In this document: positions 28,357 through 39,307 of the stretch, one piece after another
Position numbering within the stretch: the first letter of the stretch is position 1
Layout of the letters: every line of letters begins with the position of its first letter
NCBI RefSeq assembly: GCF_002278075.1
Contig: NZ_CP022990.1
Span: 2,108,001 to 2,172,000, forward strand
Reading direction: 5' to 3'
Source of the DNA: Paraburkholderia aromaticivorans
Lineage (GTDB): Bacteria > Pseudomonadota > Gammaproteobacteria > Burkholderiales > Burkholderiaceae
Length of the DNA stretch: 64,000 bases
The notes under the pieces: generated by a model
Database searches by the model: none
Told to the model about the DNA's origin: nothing
Seen by the model: only the letters and a program-made list of their open reading frames with translations
Made by a program: the position numbers and the translations under genes

Positions 28357-28380
28357 TTTCCACTCGAAGGGTATGAAGTC

Positions 28381-29502
28381 ATGAACGTAGGTCTCGTAGG
28401 TTGGCGCGGCATGGTCGGCAGCGTCCTGATGCAACGCATGCAGCAGGAAGGCGATTTCGATCTTATCGAACCGGTGTTTTTCAGCACCAGCAACGCGGGC
28501 GGCAACGCGCCGTCGTTCGCCAAGAACGAGACCAAGCTCAAAGATGCGACAAGCATCGAAGACCTGAAGAAGTGCGAAGCGATCATCTCGTGCCAAGGTG
28601 GCGACTACACGAATGAGGTGTTCCCGAAGCTGCGCGCGGCGGGCTGGAACGGCTACTGGATCGACGCGGCTTCGTCGCTGCGCATGAAGGACGACGCGGT
28701 CATCATTCTCGATCCGGTCAACCTCGACGTGATCAAGAACGCGCTGGTCAAAGGCCAGAAGAACTTCATCGGCGGCAATTGCACGGTCAGCCTGATGCTG
28801 ATGGCGCTCGGCGGCCTGTTCCGCGAAAACCTCGTCGACTGGATGACGGCCATGACGTATCAGGCCGCTTCCGGCGCGGGCGCGCAAAACATGCGCGAAC
28901 TGCTGCAGCAAATGGGCACGCTGTACGGTGCAGCCAAGGAAGATCTGGCTGATCCGTCGTCGGCGATTCTCGACATCGATCGCCGCGTGCTTTCCGCGAT
29001 GAACAGCGACCGCATGCCGACCGACAACTTCGGCGTGTCGCTCGCCGGCTCGCTGATTCCGTGGATCGACAAGGATCTCGGCAACGGCATGTCGAAAGAA
29101 GAGTGGAAGGGCGGCGCGGAAACCAACAAGATTCTCGGCAAGCCGGCCATGGGCACGCCGGGTTCGATTCCGGTGGACGGCCTGTGCGTGCGGATCGGCG
29201 CCATGCGCTGCCACTCGCAGGCACTGACGATCAAGCTGAACAAGGACGTGCCGCTGGACGAAGTGAACAGCATCCTTGCGTCGGGCAACGACTGGGTGAA
29301 AGTGGTGCCGAACGAGCGTGAAGCGTCGATGCGCGATCTGTCCCCGGCAGTCGTGACAGGCACGCTGACGGTGCCGGTCGGCCGCGTGCGCAAACTGGCG
29401 ATGGGCGGCGAATATCTGTCGGCTTTCACGGTCGGCGATCAGCTGCTGTGGGGCGCTGCGGAGCCGCTGCGTCGCATGCTTCGCATTGTGCTCGACAAGT
29501 AA
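28381..29502 (+). CDS. asd: Aspartate-semialdehyde dehydrogenase
   Basis: A 373-aa NADPH-dependent enzyme making aspartate semialdehyde, the branch point to Lys, Thr, Met, Ile and diaminopimelate. It starts [20 protein letters not shown]. Catalytic Cys134 is in GGNCTVSLM, and the acid-base His is in [17 protein letters not shown]. The length matches the Gram-negative form. Its 350-bp upstream region holds the leader peptide and alternative stems. The order asd-fimV-truA is like that in pseudomonads. Confidence 0.98.
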   Translation: MNVGLVGWRGMVGSVLMQRMQQEGDFDLIEPVFFSTSNAGGNAPSFAKNETKLKDATSIEDLKKCEAIISCQGGDYTNEVFPKLRAAGWNGYWIDAASSLRMKDDAVIILDPVNLDVIKNALVKGQKNFIGGNCTVSLMLMALGGLFRENLVDWMTAMTYQAASGAGAQNMRELLQQMGTLYGAAKEDLADPSSAILDIDRRVLSAMNSDRMPTDNFGVSLAGSLIPWIDKDLGNGMSKEEWKGGAETNKILGKPAMGTPGSIPVDGLCVRIGAMRCHSQALTIKLNKDVPLDEVNSILASGNDWVKVVPNEREASMRDLSPAVVTGTLTVPVGRVRKLAMGGEYLSAFTVGDQLLWGAAEPLRRMLRIVLDK

Positions 29503-29539
29503 AGTAAACTACGCGCTCACGACGCGTAGAAAACTCAAG

Positions 29540-29567
29540 AAGCGTCGCGCTTGCGCGGCGCTTTTTT
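29540..29567 (+). terminator. Intrinsic terminator after asd
   Basis: AAGCGTCGCGC and GCGCGGCGCTT pair around a TT-containing loop and run into TTTTTT (29561-29567). It should reduce read-through into fimV. Confidence 0.85.
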
Positions 29568-29641
29568 CATTGTGTGCTCCGATTATCTTGTCTCTCTCCA
29601 ACCGCAAAAAAGGGCTGCGCGCTGACGCGCCAGGAGTCCCG

Positions 29642-32167
29642 ATGAACCTTCGACTCTCATCCCTTCGGGCTATGTTCGTTCATCAAGGCGCGCACCGAAT
29701 CGCGGCCGCGGCCGCTTTGGCGCTCGCGCTGGCCAGCGCCGGCGTGGGCAGCGCGCTTGCCGCGCCAGGCGACGCAGCGAGCGCGCCGGACGCGGCCTCC
29801 GTTTCGTACGCGAACGGTGGTCAATTTACGGTGCGGCCCGGGCAGTCGCTGAACGACGTGGCGATTGCCGTCACGCAGTCGCACGACCGGGCGACGCTCG
29901 CACGAGCTTCGCGCGCGCTGTTCGAGGCGAACCCGAACGCCTTCATGAGTCACGACCCGAGCCGGATGCGCGTGGGTGCGGTGCTGACGGTTCCGGTGCT
30001 GGATGCGTCGGGCGCGTTGGCTGCGTCGTCGGCGGGTGTTGCGTCGGCTGGTTCCGCGGCTGCCGCTACGACGTCTGCTTCCGCACCGGGCGCGGCGGCG
30101 GCGAGCAGCGTGGCGCAGGCGAATGCGGTGGCGGCTAGTGCAGCCAGCGCTGCGGCGCACGCGGCGACGCCGGCCGCCCCTGCCGTTTCGGCGGCGGCCA
30201 GTGCAACGGCCGAGGGGAGTTCGGCGAGTGCGGGTGGCGCGGGTTCCTCTGCGCCGGTCGCAGGGTCGCAGGCACCGGCGTCGCCGGCCAGCACCGCTCA
30301 TGAATGGACCGGCTCGATTCAACCCTCGGCCAGCGAGGCAGCTGAAACCGCGTCGGCGTCCGGACCCGGCACAACGGCGGGGACGGGCGCCGCACAACCG
30401 GCCTCGCAGCCGCGTGCGCAGGTCTCGAGCTTGCAGCAATTGCTTGCGCTGAAAAATCGCGTGCTGATGGAGTTACAGAAGCATGGTATCGGCGGTACGC
30501 CGGCTGTGACGGGCGGCGCTTCGACCAGCGTCGCTCAGCCGGCGCCTGGCGCGTCTTCAGCGGCGGCTGCACCTGGTCACGTCGCTAGCCCGGCGGCTTC
30601 GACGTCGAAAGATGTCGGGATGTCGCAGACGGAACTGAGCGTGGCGGCGGCGGTCGGCGCGGCGCTGGTTGCGCTGCTCGCGGCGTTGCGTATGGGTCGC
30701 CGCAAGCGCGAGCGTGCAGCGGCGGCTGAAGCTGTGTCGGCGGGCGGCGGTGCGGGAGTGTCCGGGCGGGCAGCGAGCCCGCAAGACACTGTGTCGACAC
30801 ACGAGCAAACGCCGGACGCTGACGACGAGGCAGCCGTGCGAAATGCGGCGGCGCTGGCGGCGACTGAGCGTGAAGCAGCGGAAGGCGAGGCGGCGGCGCG
30901 TGAGATGGCGGAACGCGCAGCGGCCGAGCGCGACGCGGAAATGCGCCGGGCCGCGGCGCGGGAGGCCGAGGAGCAGGCAGCGGCGGAACATGCGGCGACG
31001 CAGCGCGCAGCCGCGGAACAGACGGCTGCGGCGGAACGTGAGACCGCGGAACGAGCTGCGGGGGAACGCGAGGCCGCGGAACGAGCTGCGGGGGAACGTG
31101 AGGCTGCGGAACGAGCTGCGGCAGAACGCGAGGCTGCGGAACAGGCTGCGGCAGCGGAACACTCAGCGGCAAAACAAGCCGCAACAGAACATTCCGCATC
31201 CGCCCACGAAGCCGCTGCTCACGAGATCATCCCGGTGCAAGACCCCGGCGCGCCCCAGCGCCTCTCGCAAGAGTACGACGCAACATCCGCAGCCGTCGAA
31301 GCCGCGCAAGTCGATCCGAACATCGCGCCGTCCGCTCAGAGCGATTTCGCGCCCGAACCTCTTCCGGCGCCGCCTCTCGATCACTTCGATGATGCGACCA
31401 TGGCCGCGAGCCTTGCCGCGGCTGCGGAACTCGGCGCCGAGGCGTTGCCGCTGGCGCCGCCCGAGCCTCTCGACGAAGCCTTTCCGCATGAGGAGCCCGT
31501 TCATCGCCTGCATTGGGATGACGCGCCGGCCGCACCGCAGGAACCGTTGCTCGAACCGCATCGGTCGGGCGAGACCGGCACCGCAGACGGCGCGTCGAGC
31601 CTCGCGCCAGCACCGTTGGCGCAAACGCAGCCCGCGTCCGCCGTGCCGACCGAGTTTCCGCGCGACGCCGTGGATGCCTTCGGCAGCCTCGACATGGCGT
31701 TGCCGCCGCGCGTCGAGTCGTCCGCTGACCATGTGCATGCGCCCGCTTCGCTGTCGACGCAGCCGGTGTCGTCGCCGGAAGCCACGGCGAAACAATCCGC
31801 CGCCGAGCACCACCCGGACGACACGCCGCACATTGCCGACGAGATCGCCGCCGGCACCGCAGGCCCCGCGGCCGTCGCCGGGCTGGGTGCCGGTCTGGGC
31901 GCGGGCTTCGGTGCGTCCGGCTTCGGCGCGCTGAAGCTCGATTTCGACCTCGAGTTGCCGCCCAGCCCGGCCGAGCCGTTGCCGGCGTTCACCCAGGCCG
32001 ATCTCACACGGATCGCCCGCAACAAGCTCGACCTGGCTGCCGAGTACATCGAACTCGGCGATTTGTCCGGCGCGCGCGCGCTCATCAACGAAGTGATCGA
32101 GACGAACGATCCGGGCACGCGCACTGAGGCCCGCGCGTTGCTTTCGACGCTCGCACCGTTGTCGTGA
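29642..32167 (+). CDS. fimV: FimV/HubP-like polar peptidoglycan-binding protein
   Basis: An 841-aa inner-membrane protein. A signal-like segment (to about 41) leads to a LysM-like domain ([20 protein letters not shown]...[12 protein letters not shown], about 60-120). A long Ala/Ser-rich region and one transmembrane helix ([16 protein letters not shown], about 335-350) follow. A charged Ala/Glu/Arg repeat comes next. The C-terminal FimV domain (about 780-835) is [20 protein letters not shown] then [16 protein letters not shown]. The start is the ATG at 29642. FimV proteins organise the cell pole, type IV pili and secretion. truA overlaps its stop. Confidence 0.9.
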   Translation: MNLRLSSLRAMFVHQGAHRIAAAAALALALASAGVGSALAAPGDAASAPDAASVSYANGGQFTVRPGQSLNDVAIAVTQSHDRATLARASRALFEANPNAFMSHDPSRMRVGAVLTVPVLDASGALAASSAGVASAGSAAAATTSASAPGAAAASSVAQANAVAASAASAAAHAATPAAPAVSAAASATAEGSSASAGGAGSSAPVAGSQAPASPASTAHEWTGSIQPSASEAAETASASGPGTTAGTGAAQPASQPRAQVSSLQQLLALKNRVLMELQKHGIGGTPAVTGGASTSVAQPAPGASSAAAAPGHVASPAASTSKDVGMSQTELSVAAAVGAALVALLAALRMGRRKRERAAAAEAVSAGGGAGVSGRAASPQDTVSTHEQTPDADDEAAVRNAAALAATEREAAEGEAAAREMAERAAAERDAEMRRAAAREAEEQAAAEHAATQRAAAEQTAAAERETAERAAGEREAAERAAGEREAAERAAAEREAAEQAAAAEHSAAKQAATEHSASAHEAAAHEIIPVQDPGAPQRLSQEYDATSAAVEAAQVDPNIAPSAQSDFAPEPLPAPPLDHFDDATMAASLAAAAELGAEALPLAPPEPLDEAFPHEEPVHRLHWDDAPAAPQEPLLEPHRSGETGTADGASSLAPAPLAQTQPASAVPTEFPRDAVDAFGSLDMALPPRVESSADHVHAPASLSTQPVSSPEATAKQSAAEHHPDDTPHIADEIAAGTAGPAAVAGLGAGLGAGFGASGFGALKLDFDLELPPSPAEPLPAFTQADLTRIARNKLDLAAEYIELGDLSGARALINEVIETNDPGTRTEARALLSTLAPLS
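31046..31150 (+). repeat. 30-bp tandem repeat inside fimV
   Basis: Units starting at 31046, 31076 and 31106, plus a partial one at 31136, each encode [10 protein letters not shown] or [10 protein letters not shown]. The full units differ by few bases. They lengthen a charged helix in the cytosolic part of the protein. Repeat number could vary between strains without frameshift. Confidence 0.85.
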
Positions 32168-32976
32168 AGCGTATTGCTCTAGGCGTCCAGTACGACGGCT
32201 CGGCATTCTGCGGTTGGCAGTCGCAGCCGCACGGCAACACCGTGCAGGACGAGCTCGAACGGGCGCTGCGCGAGTTCGCGCAGACGCCGGTGCATACCGT
32301 CGTGGCGGGCCGCACGGATACGGGCGTGCACGGTCTCGGCCAGGTCGTGCACTTCGATACCGAACTGGATCGCGCGGACGTTTCCTGGGTGCGAGGCACC
32401 AATTCGTTTCTGCCGAAGACGATCTCGGTCCAGTGGGCCAAGCCCATGCCAGACGAGTTTCACGCGCGTTTCTCGGCGTTCGAACGGACCTATTACTACG
32501 TGCTTTACGTCCATCCGGTGCGCTCGCCGATGCTGGCAACGCGCGCCGGCTGGGTGCACGCGGCGCTCGACGTGGACGCGATGCGGGCGGCCACGGCTCA
32601 TGTGATCGGCGAGCACGACTTTTCGGCTTTCCGCTCGTCGCAATGCCAGTCGAAAACACCGTTCAAGCACTTGTATCAGATCGACGTCCAGCAGCAGGGC
32701 GACTTCGTCCATTTCCGTTTTCGGGCGAACGCGTTCCTGCATCATATGGTGCGCAACCTGATGGGATGTCTGGTCTACATCGGCCGTGGCCGTCGCCCGG
32801 TCGAATGGATGGCCGAGGTGCTCGCAAGCCGCGATCGCGAGTTTGCTGCGCCGACCTTCATGCCCGACGGCCTGTATCTGGCGCAGGTGGGCTATCCTGA
32901 GCAATTCGCCGTACCCGCGCCGCAAACGGGCAGCGTGCCGTGGAGTACCGTATGGACCGAGCAGGCGTCAACATGA
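32164..32976 (+). CDS. truA: tRNA pseudouridine(38-40) synthase
   Basis: A 270-aa enzyme that isomerises uridines 38-40 in tRNA anticodon arms. It begins at GTG 32164, overlapping the fimV stop (GTGA). The catalytic Asp is in [17 protein letters not shown] near residue 55. [15 protein letters not shown] and [10 protein letters not shown] are family motifs. It is tightly coupled to fimV and trpF. Confidence 0.97.
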   Translation: MKRIALGVQYDGSAFCGWQSQPHGNTVQDELERALREFAQTPVHTVVAGRTDTGVHGLGQVVHFDTELDRADVSWVRGTNSFLPKTISVQWAKPMPDEFHARFSAFERTYYYVLYVHPVRSPMLATRAGWVHAALDVDAMRAATAHVIGEHDFSAFRSSQCQSKTPFKHLYQIDVQQQGDFVHFRFRANAFLHHMVRNLMGCLVYIGRGRRPVEWMAEVLASRDREFAAPTFMPDGLYLAQVGYPEQFAVPAPQTGSVPWSTVWTEQAST

Positions 32977-33683
32977 AATCGACCGAACATCTCGCGAACG
33001 AATCCAATGCCCGCGTGGAGCAGGCCGTGCCGCATCGCACGCGCATCAAGCTGTGCGGCCTGTCGAAGCCGGAAGACGTCGCCCACGCGATCAACCTCGG
33101 CGCCGATGCGATCGGCCTCGTGTTCTATCCGCCTAGCCCGCGCTCGGTCAGCATTGCGCAGGCGGTCGAGCTGGTGCACGACGTGCCGCCGTTCGTGTCG
33201 GTGGTCGGCCTCTTCGTGAACGCCACGCCGGACTGGATCCGCGAGGTGGTGAGCAACGTCGGGCTCACGCTGTTGCAGTTTCACGGCGACGAGACCGCGG
33301 AGCAGTGCGAATCGCTCGCCGGCGTCGCGGGTTTGCCTTGGTTGCGCGCGTTGCGCGTTGCGTCGGATACTCAGCCGGCCGATTTGGTAAAATCGGCTCT
33401 TAGCTATTCAGCAGCCAGCGGCCTTCTGTTCGACACCCATGTCGAAGGATACGGCGGCGGCGGGAAGGTCTTCGATTGGTCACTTATTCCAGCAGGGCTC
33501 GCGCGTCGGGCCGTTTTGAGTGGTGGGTTGAGCGCGCAAAACGTCAGTGATGCGATCCATCGCGTGCGCCCGTACGCGGTCGATGTCTCTAGCGGCATCG
33601 AAACGCCGGGCGCCAAGGGCGTGAAAGATCACGCCCGGATGGCGGCGTTCGTACGCGCAGTGCGCGCAGCGGACGCCGAATGA
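32973..33683 (+). CDS. trpF: Phosphoribosylanthranilate isomerase
   Basis: A 236-aa enzyme of tryptophan synthesis. The ATG at 32973 overlaps the truA stop (ATGA); an ATG at 32952 is in frame but less likely. The barrel begins [15 protein letters not shown] with the catalytic Cys, and the catalytic Asp is in [23 protein letters not shown] and [14 protein letters not shown] bind phosphate. Confidence 0.96.
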   Translation: MKSTEHLANESNARVEQAVPHRTRIKLCGLSKPEDVAHAINLGADAIGLVFYPPSPRSVSIAQAVELVHDVPPFVSVVGLFVNATPDWIREVVSNVGLTLLQFHGDETAEQCESLAGVAGLPWLRALRVASDTQPADLVKSALSYSAASGLLFDTHVEGYGGGGKVFDWSLIPAGLARRAVLSGGLSAQNVSDAIHRVRPYAVDVSSGIETPGAKGVKDHARMAAFVRAVRAADAE

Positions 33684-33743
33684 TTCCGGCGCCGCAATGC
33701 TCTCGCACGAGAGCCGCGCGCCACACTGAGAAGAGTGATCATC

Positions 33744-34937
33744 ATGTATAACTTGCCTGACAAAAGAGGTCATTTCGGCCAATTTGGCGGCACGTTCGTC
33801 GCTGAAACGCTGGTTCACGCGCTCGACGAATTGCGTGCGGCCTACGAGAAATTCCAGAAAGATCCCGACTTCGTCGCCGAATACGAGCGCGAATTGAAGT
33901 ATTTCGTCGGCCGACCGTCGCCCATTTATCACGCACAGCGTTGGAGCGAGATGCTGGGCGGCGCGCAGATGTTCCTCAAGCGAGAGGACCTGAATCACAC
34001 CGGCGCGCACAAGATCAACAACGTGATCGGCCAGGCGCTGCTCGCCAAACGCATGGGCAAACCGCGCGTGATCGCGGAAACCGGCGCCGGGCAGCATGGC
34101 GTGGCCACGGCCACCATCGCTGCGCGTTTCGGCATGGAGTGCGTGGTCTACATGGGTGTCGAAGACGTGCGCCGCCAAGCCGCCAACGTGTACCGGATGA
34201 AACTGCTCGGCGCGACTGTCGTGCCGGTCGAGTCTGGCTCGCGCACCCTGAAGGACGCGTTGAATGAAGCCATGCGCGACTGGGTGACGAACGTCGAAGA
34301 CACGTTCTATATCATCGGCACGGTGGCGGGACCGCATCCGTACCCGATGATGGTGCGCGACTTCCAGCGCGTGATCGGCGACGAATGCAAGGTGCAAATG
34401 CCGGAGCTGGTCGGTCGGCAACCCGATGCGGTGATCGCGTGTGTCGGCGGTGGATCGAACGCAATGGGCATCTTTTACCCGTATATTGACGACGTTTCCG
34501 TGAAGTTGATCGGCGTCGAAGCAGCCGGCGACGGCATCGAAACCGGCCGCCACGCCGCTTCGCTGATCGGCGGAAGTCCTGGCGTGCTGCACGGCAACCG
34601 CACTTACCTTCTTCAGGATGAAAACGGCCAGATCATCGAGACACATTCGGTGTCGGCGGGCCTGGATTATCCGGGAGTCGGCCCTGAGCATGCGTGGCTA
34701 AAAGAAAGCAAACGCGCGGAATACGTCGGCATCACCGACGAAGAAGCGCTCAAGGCGTTTCACGACTGTTGCCGCATCGAAGGCATTATTCCGGCGCTGG
34801 AATCTAGCCATGCGCTCGCCTACGCCGCGAAACTCGCGCCGACGCTGCCGAAAGACAAATACCTTCTGGTTAATTTGTCGGGCCGCGGCGACAAGGACAT
34901 GCATACGGTCGCTGAGCGATCGGGCATTCAGTTCTGA
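33744..34937 (+). CDS. trpB: Tryptophan synthase beta chain
   Basis: A 397-aa PLP enzyme joining indole and serine. It starts [20 protein letters not shown]. The PLP Lys is in [14 protein letters not shown], phosphate binding in [10 protein letters not shown], and the C-terminal substrate loop in [15 protein letters not shown] methyltransferase gene separates it from trpA, which it normally adjoins. Confidence 0.98.
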   Translation: MYNLPDKRGHFGQFGGTFVAETLVHALDELRAAYEKFQKDPDFVAEYERELKYFVGRPSPIYHAQRWSEMLGGAQMFLKREDLNHTGAHKINNVIGQALLAKRMGKPRVIAETGAGQHGVATATIAARFGMECVVYMGVEDVRRQAANVYRMKLLGATVVPVESGSRTLKDALNEAMRDWVTNVEDTFYIIGTVAGPHPYPMMVRDFQRVIGDECKVQMPELVGRQPDAVIACVGGGSNAMGIFYPYIDDVSVKLIGVEAAGDGIETGRHAASLIGGSPGVLHGNRTYLLQDENGQIIETHSVSAGLDYPGVGPEHAWLKESKRAEYVGITDEEALKAFHDCCRIEGIIPALESSHALAYAAKLAPTLPKDKYLLVNLSGRGDKDMHTVAERSGIQF

Positions 34938-34948
34938 GCGCCGCGACG

Positions 34949-35854
34949 ATGCGCGACGAGTTCGACGAGCCGCAGCCGGCAATTGACACCACGCCGGCCG
35001 CCGAGGTATTGGCGGCCGAGGCGCCCGCAGGGCTGTTGCCGCAGGTGCCCGCCGGCATCAAGCTGTTGAACCGCGATTTTCTGTCCGATGTAGCGAACAT
35101 TCCCGACGGGTCGATCGACCTGATCCTGTGCGATCCGCCTTACGGGCTCGGCAAGGATTACGGCAACGACTCCGACATGCGCACAGGCGAGGACTTCCTC
35201 GCCTGGACGCGTGGCTGGCTCGAGCTGGCTATTCCGAAGCTCAAGCCGTCGGGTTCGCTCTACATTTTCTGCACATGGCAGTACGCGCCGGAAATCTTCA
35301 GCTTCCTGAAGACAAAACTCACGATGATCAACGAAATCATCTGGGACCGGCGTGTGCCGAGCATGGGCGGAACAGTGCGCCGTTTTACTTCGGTGCATGA
35401 CAACATCGGCTTTTTCGCGGTGTCGAAGGATTACTTCTTCGATCTCGATCCCGTCCGCATCCCGTACGATGCCGCCACGAAGAAGGCGCGTTCGCGTAAA
35501 TTGTTCGAAGGCAGCAAGTGGCTCGAGGTTGGCTATAATCCAAAGGACGTCTGGTCGGTATCGCGTCTGCATCGGCAACACGCCGAGCGTGTCGCGCATC
35601 CCACCCAGAAGCCTCTGGAAATCGTCGAGCGTATGGTGCTGGCAAGTTGTCCGAAGGGCGGCCGCGTGCTCGACCCTTTCATGGGCAGCGGCACCACTGC
35701 AGTCGCTTGCGCCCGTCAGCAGCGCGAATTCGTCGGCTATGAGATCAATGAAAGTTACTGCGCGATCGCGCGGGAGCGCGTCAGCGCTGCCGCCGCTCCT
35801 CCGGTAGCGCGCCGGGTCAAAGCCAAAACTCAACGGCAGACCGAAGCGCAGTGA
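34949..35854 (+). CDS. Orphan DNA methyltransferase (N6-adenine/N4-cytosine, beta-class order) between trpB and trpA
   Basis: A 301-aa enzyme. The catalytic motif IV DPPYGLG is at residue 62 and precedes the AdoMet motif [14 protein letters not shown] near 244, so the motif order is of the beta class. [15 protein letters not shown] is motif X-like. No restriction endonuclease gene is nearby, so it is probably an orphan regulatory enzyme. It starts 12 nt after trpB. From memory, a B. cenocepacia orthologue in the trp region (BCAM0992) methylates GTWWAC; I could not confirm orthology. The N-terminal 25 residues are Pro/Ala-rich. Confidence 0.93.
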   Translation: MRDEFDEPQPAIDTTPAAEVLAAEAPAGLLPQVPAGIKLLNRDFLSDVANIPDGSIDLILCDPPYGLGKDYGNDSDMRTGEDFLAWTRGWLELAIPKLKPSGSLYIFCTWQYAPEIFSFLKTKLTMINEIIWDRRVPSMGGTVRRFTSVHDNIGFFAVSKDYFFDLDPVRIPYDAATKKARSRKLFEGSKWLEVGYNPKDVWSVSRLHRQHAERVAHPTQKPLEIVERMVLASCPKGGRVLDPFMGSGTTAVACARQQREFVGYEINESYCAIARERVSAAAAPPVARRVKAKTQRQTEAQ

Positions 35855-35900
35855 GCGTGCGATCGGCATGCTGCGCGGTAACTCAATTCGAGAATATTCC

Positions 35901-36713
35901 ATGTCCCGTATCAAGAACACGTTTGCTGCGCTGTCCGCCCAAGGCAAAAAAGGCCTGATTCCGTTTATGACGGCCGGCGACCCCGACCCAGCCCGCACCG
36001 TCGAATTCATGCATGCGCTCGCCGCCGGCGGCGCGGATGTCATCGAACTCGGCGTGCCGTTTTCCGATCCGATGGCCGACGGGCCGGTCATCCAGCAGTC
36101 TTCGGAGCGCGCATTGGCGCACGGCGTGTCGCTGCGCCACGTGATCGCCGACGTCAAACGCTTTCGCGAAACCAACGGCACGACGCCTGTGGTGCTGATG
36201 GGCTACGCTAACCCCATCGAGCGCATGGGCGCCGAGGCTTTTGCAAAAGCAGCGAAAGAAGCCGGCGTGGACGGCGTGCTGGTTGTCGACTACCCTCCTG
36301 AAGAGTGTGCTAACTTCGCCGAACAGATGCGATCTGCGGGTATTGATCCAATCTTTCTGCTTGCGCCCACGTCGACCGACGAACGCATTGCGGAAGTCGG
36401 GAAAATCGCCAGCGGCTACGTCTATTACGTGTCGTTGAAAGGGGTGACCGGAGCGGCGAATCTGGACGTTTCCAGCATCGCGAGTAAAATCCCGGCCATC
36501 AAGTCGCGCGTCCCCCTGCCGGTGGGCGTCGGTTTCGGTATCCGCGACGCGCAAAGCGCGCGTGCGGTGGCCGAAGTGTCCGATGCCGTCGTGATCGGCA
36601 GCCGTATCGTGCAATTGCTGGAACAAGCGGCACCCGACACCGCCGCCGAGACGCTCACGCGTTTCGTCGCCGAGGTGCGCGAGGCGTTGGACAGCATCGC
36701 GACTGCCCGATAA
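35901..36713 (+). CDS. trpA: Tryptophan synthase alpha chain
   Basis: A 270-aa barrel enzyme that releases indole from indole-glycerol phosphate. The start is ATG 35901 ([20 protein letters not shown]). Catalytic Glu is in [17 protein letters not shown] and Asp in [10 protein letters not shown]. Phosphate contacts are in [11 protein letters not shown] and [10 protein letters not shown]. It is 47 bases after the methyltransferase gene. Confidence 0.97.
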   Translation: MSRIKNTFAALSAQGKKGLIPFMTAGDPDPARTVEFMHALAAGGADVIELGVPFSDPMADGPVIQQSSERALAHGVSLRHVIADVKRFRETNGTTPVVLMGYANPIERMGAEAFAKAAKEAGVDGVLVVDYPPEECANFAEQMRSAGIDPIFLLAPTSTDERIAEVGKIASGYVYYVSLKGVTGAANLDVSSIASKIPAIKSRVPLPVGVGFGIRDAQSARAVAEVSDAVVIGSRIVQLLEQAAPDTAAETLTRFVAEVREALDSIATAR

Positions 36714-36794
36714 CAGTTAATTTTTGTCTTCTGTAGTGTGAGCGGCGGGCTTGTCCCGCCGTTTGCGCGACCGTAGACCCCAGAAGGATTCAAT

Positions 36795-37667
<873 letters not shown>

Positions 37668-37734
37668 GCAGGCTCCGCGGCGGAGGGTTGTCGCGCTTTA
37701 TCGAGCGCGCCCACCGTCGAAAAACAGTAAAAAT

Positions 37735-37766
37735 AGCGCGCCGCGTGAGTGATCAAGCGGCGCGCT
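37735..37766 (-). terminator. Perfect 10-bp stem-loop after accD, T-rich side on the minus strand
   Basis: AGCGCGCCGC (37735-37744) pairs with GCGGCGCGCT (37757-37766). On the minus strand it is followed by ATTTTTACTGTTTTT, like a terminator. On the plus strand only a weak GTCATTT follows. No minus-strand gene is near, so it may block antisense transcription or be bidirectional. Confidence 0.5.
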
Positions 37767-37875
37767 GTCATTTCCGGGATAATCACGGTCTCGCAACGTA
37801 GCGCCGGTTTCCGGCGACGGCCAGCGCAGACGGCATAGTTTCCGCGCATAAACTGCCCGGCAGACCAGGCTCTGG

Positions 37876-37911
37876 CCGCAGCCGCAGCCGCAGCCGCAGC
37901 CGCAGCCGCAG
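37876..37911 (+). repeat. Six perfect CCGCAG hexanucleotide repeats
   Basis: Six uninterrupted copies lie 57 bases before folC. They are prone to slipped-strand change. An upstream in-frame extension of folC begins after them, so they are probably untranslated. Confidence 0.95.
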
Positions 37912-37967
37912 CGGACCGCTCGGCGCATTTGCAATACTGCCAAATCGATTCACTCGCGATTCATCCG

Positions 37968-39278
37968 ATGACCACATTCCCCACCCTCGACGCGTGGCTC
38001 ACGCACCTCGAATCCGCGCATCCGGTCGGCATCGACATGGGTCTTTCCCGCATCAGCCAGGTGCGCGACGCAATGCGGCTGTCGTTCGCGTGTCCGGTGA
38101 TCACGGTTGGCGGTACGAACGGCAAGGGCTCCACGTGCGCGATCCTCGAAGCCATTTTGCTGCGCGCAGGTTTCACGGTCGGCTGCCATACCTCGCCGCA
38201 CCTGCTCTCGTTCAATGAGCGCGCGCGAGTGAACGGCGAAATGGCCAGCGATGCGGACCTGCTGCCGCACTTCGAAGCCGTCGAAGCCGCGCGCCTGAGC
38301 CTCGCCGAGCCGGTCACCCTGACGTATTTCGAATTCACGACGCTGGCGATCATGAGCCTGTTCGCGTCGCGCGGACTGGATGCGGTGATTTTCGAAGTCG
38401 GCCTGGGCGGCCGCCTCGATGCGGTCAATATCCTTGACACCGATTGCGCGATCATCACCAGCATCGATATCGATCACACGGACTATCTCGGCGACACGCG
38501 TGAAAAAATCGCCTTGGAAAAGGCCGGCATCTTCCGCCCGGGCAAGCCGGCAATTTGCGCGGATCCGGTGCCGCCGCAGTCGCTGATCGATTACGCGGAA
38601 AAAATCGGCGCGCAATTGTGGCTGTTCGGTCGCGATTTCCATTATGAAGGTCAGGCGGGTAGCGAACGCCAGCAATGGAGCTACGTCGGCCCGACCATGC
38701 GGCGTTCCGCGCTGGCCTATCCGGCGCTGCGCGGCGCGAATCAGTTGATCAACACGTCGGCGGCGCTCGCCGGTCTCGAAGCGCTGCGTGACCGCTTACC
38801 GGTGTCGGCACAGGACATCCGCCTCGGCCTTGCGAACGTGGAACTGCCGGGGCGTTTCCAGGTGCTGCCGGGCAAGCCGGCCATCGTGCTGGATGTCGGT
38901 CACAATCCGCACGCGGCCGCGGTGCTGACGCAAAACCTCGGCAATATGGGCTTTTTCCCCTACACCTACGCGGTGTTCGGCGCGATGCGCGACAAGGATA
39001 TTGCCGGCGTGTTGTCGCATCTGAAAGACGAAATCGATCATTGGTGCGTGACCGATTTGCCGACGCCGCGCGCGGCGTCGGCGGAACAACTCGAAGCGGC
39101 CTTGCGCGAGCAGGGCGTAGGCGAGAGCGCCGACAGCAGCGTGACGCGCTATGCGACGCCGGCCGAGGCTTTCCAAGACGCGCTAAAACGAGCGTCAGAG
39201 AATGATAGAATCGTGGTTTTCGGCAGTTTCTATACGGTAGCGGGTGTCATGGCCTACCGTAAATCGCAGCAACACTGA
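37968..39278 (+). CDS. folC: Dihydrofolate synthase / folylpolyglutamate synthase
   Basis: A 436-aa Mur-ligase-like enzyme that adds glutamate to dihydropteroate and folates. The ATP loop GGTNGKGSTCA is near residue 47. ITSIDIDHTDYLG and VLDVGHNPHAA are the Mg and glutamate-domain motifs. I chose the ATG at 37968; 13 upstream codons are non-homologous. The SPOR gene starts 29 nt later. Confidence 0.96.
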   Translation: MTTFPTLDAWLTHLESAHPVGIDMGLSRISQVRDAMRLSFACPVITVGGTNGKGSTCAILEAILLRAGFTVGCHTSPHLLSFNERARVNGEMASDADLLPHFEAVEAARLSLAEPVTLTYFEFTTLAIMSLFASRGLDAVIFEVGLGGRLDAVNILDTDCAIITSIDIDHTDYLGDTREKIALEKAGIFRPGKPAICADPVPPQSLIDYAEKIGAQLWLFGRDFHYEGQAGSERQQWSYVGPTMRRSALAYPALRGANQLINTSAALAGLEALRDRLPVSAQDIRLGLANVELPGRFQVLPGKPAIVLDVGHNPHAAAVLTQNLGNMGFFPYTYAVFGAMRDKDIAGVLSHLKDEIDHWCVTDLPTPRAASAEQLEAALREQGVGESADSSVTRYATPAEAFQDALKRASENDRIVVFGSFYTVAGVMAYRKSQQH

Positions 39279-39307
39279 ACGGGCGCCAGCCTCGAACCAA
39301 GCGATTC

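Noticed and set aside
26842..29214. 790-codon minus-strand open frame
   Set aside because: It crosses leuB, the asd leader and asd on the opposite strand and shows no domain.
34949..35854. Restriction-modification system
   Set aside because: The methyltransferase has no endonuclease or specificity gene nearby; neighbours are trpB and trpA.
37876..37911. CRISPR or REP element
   Set aside because: It is a simple hexanucleotide repeat without spacers or dyad symmetry.
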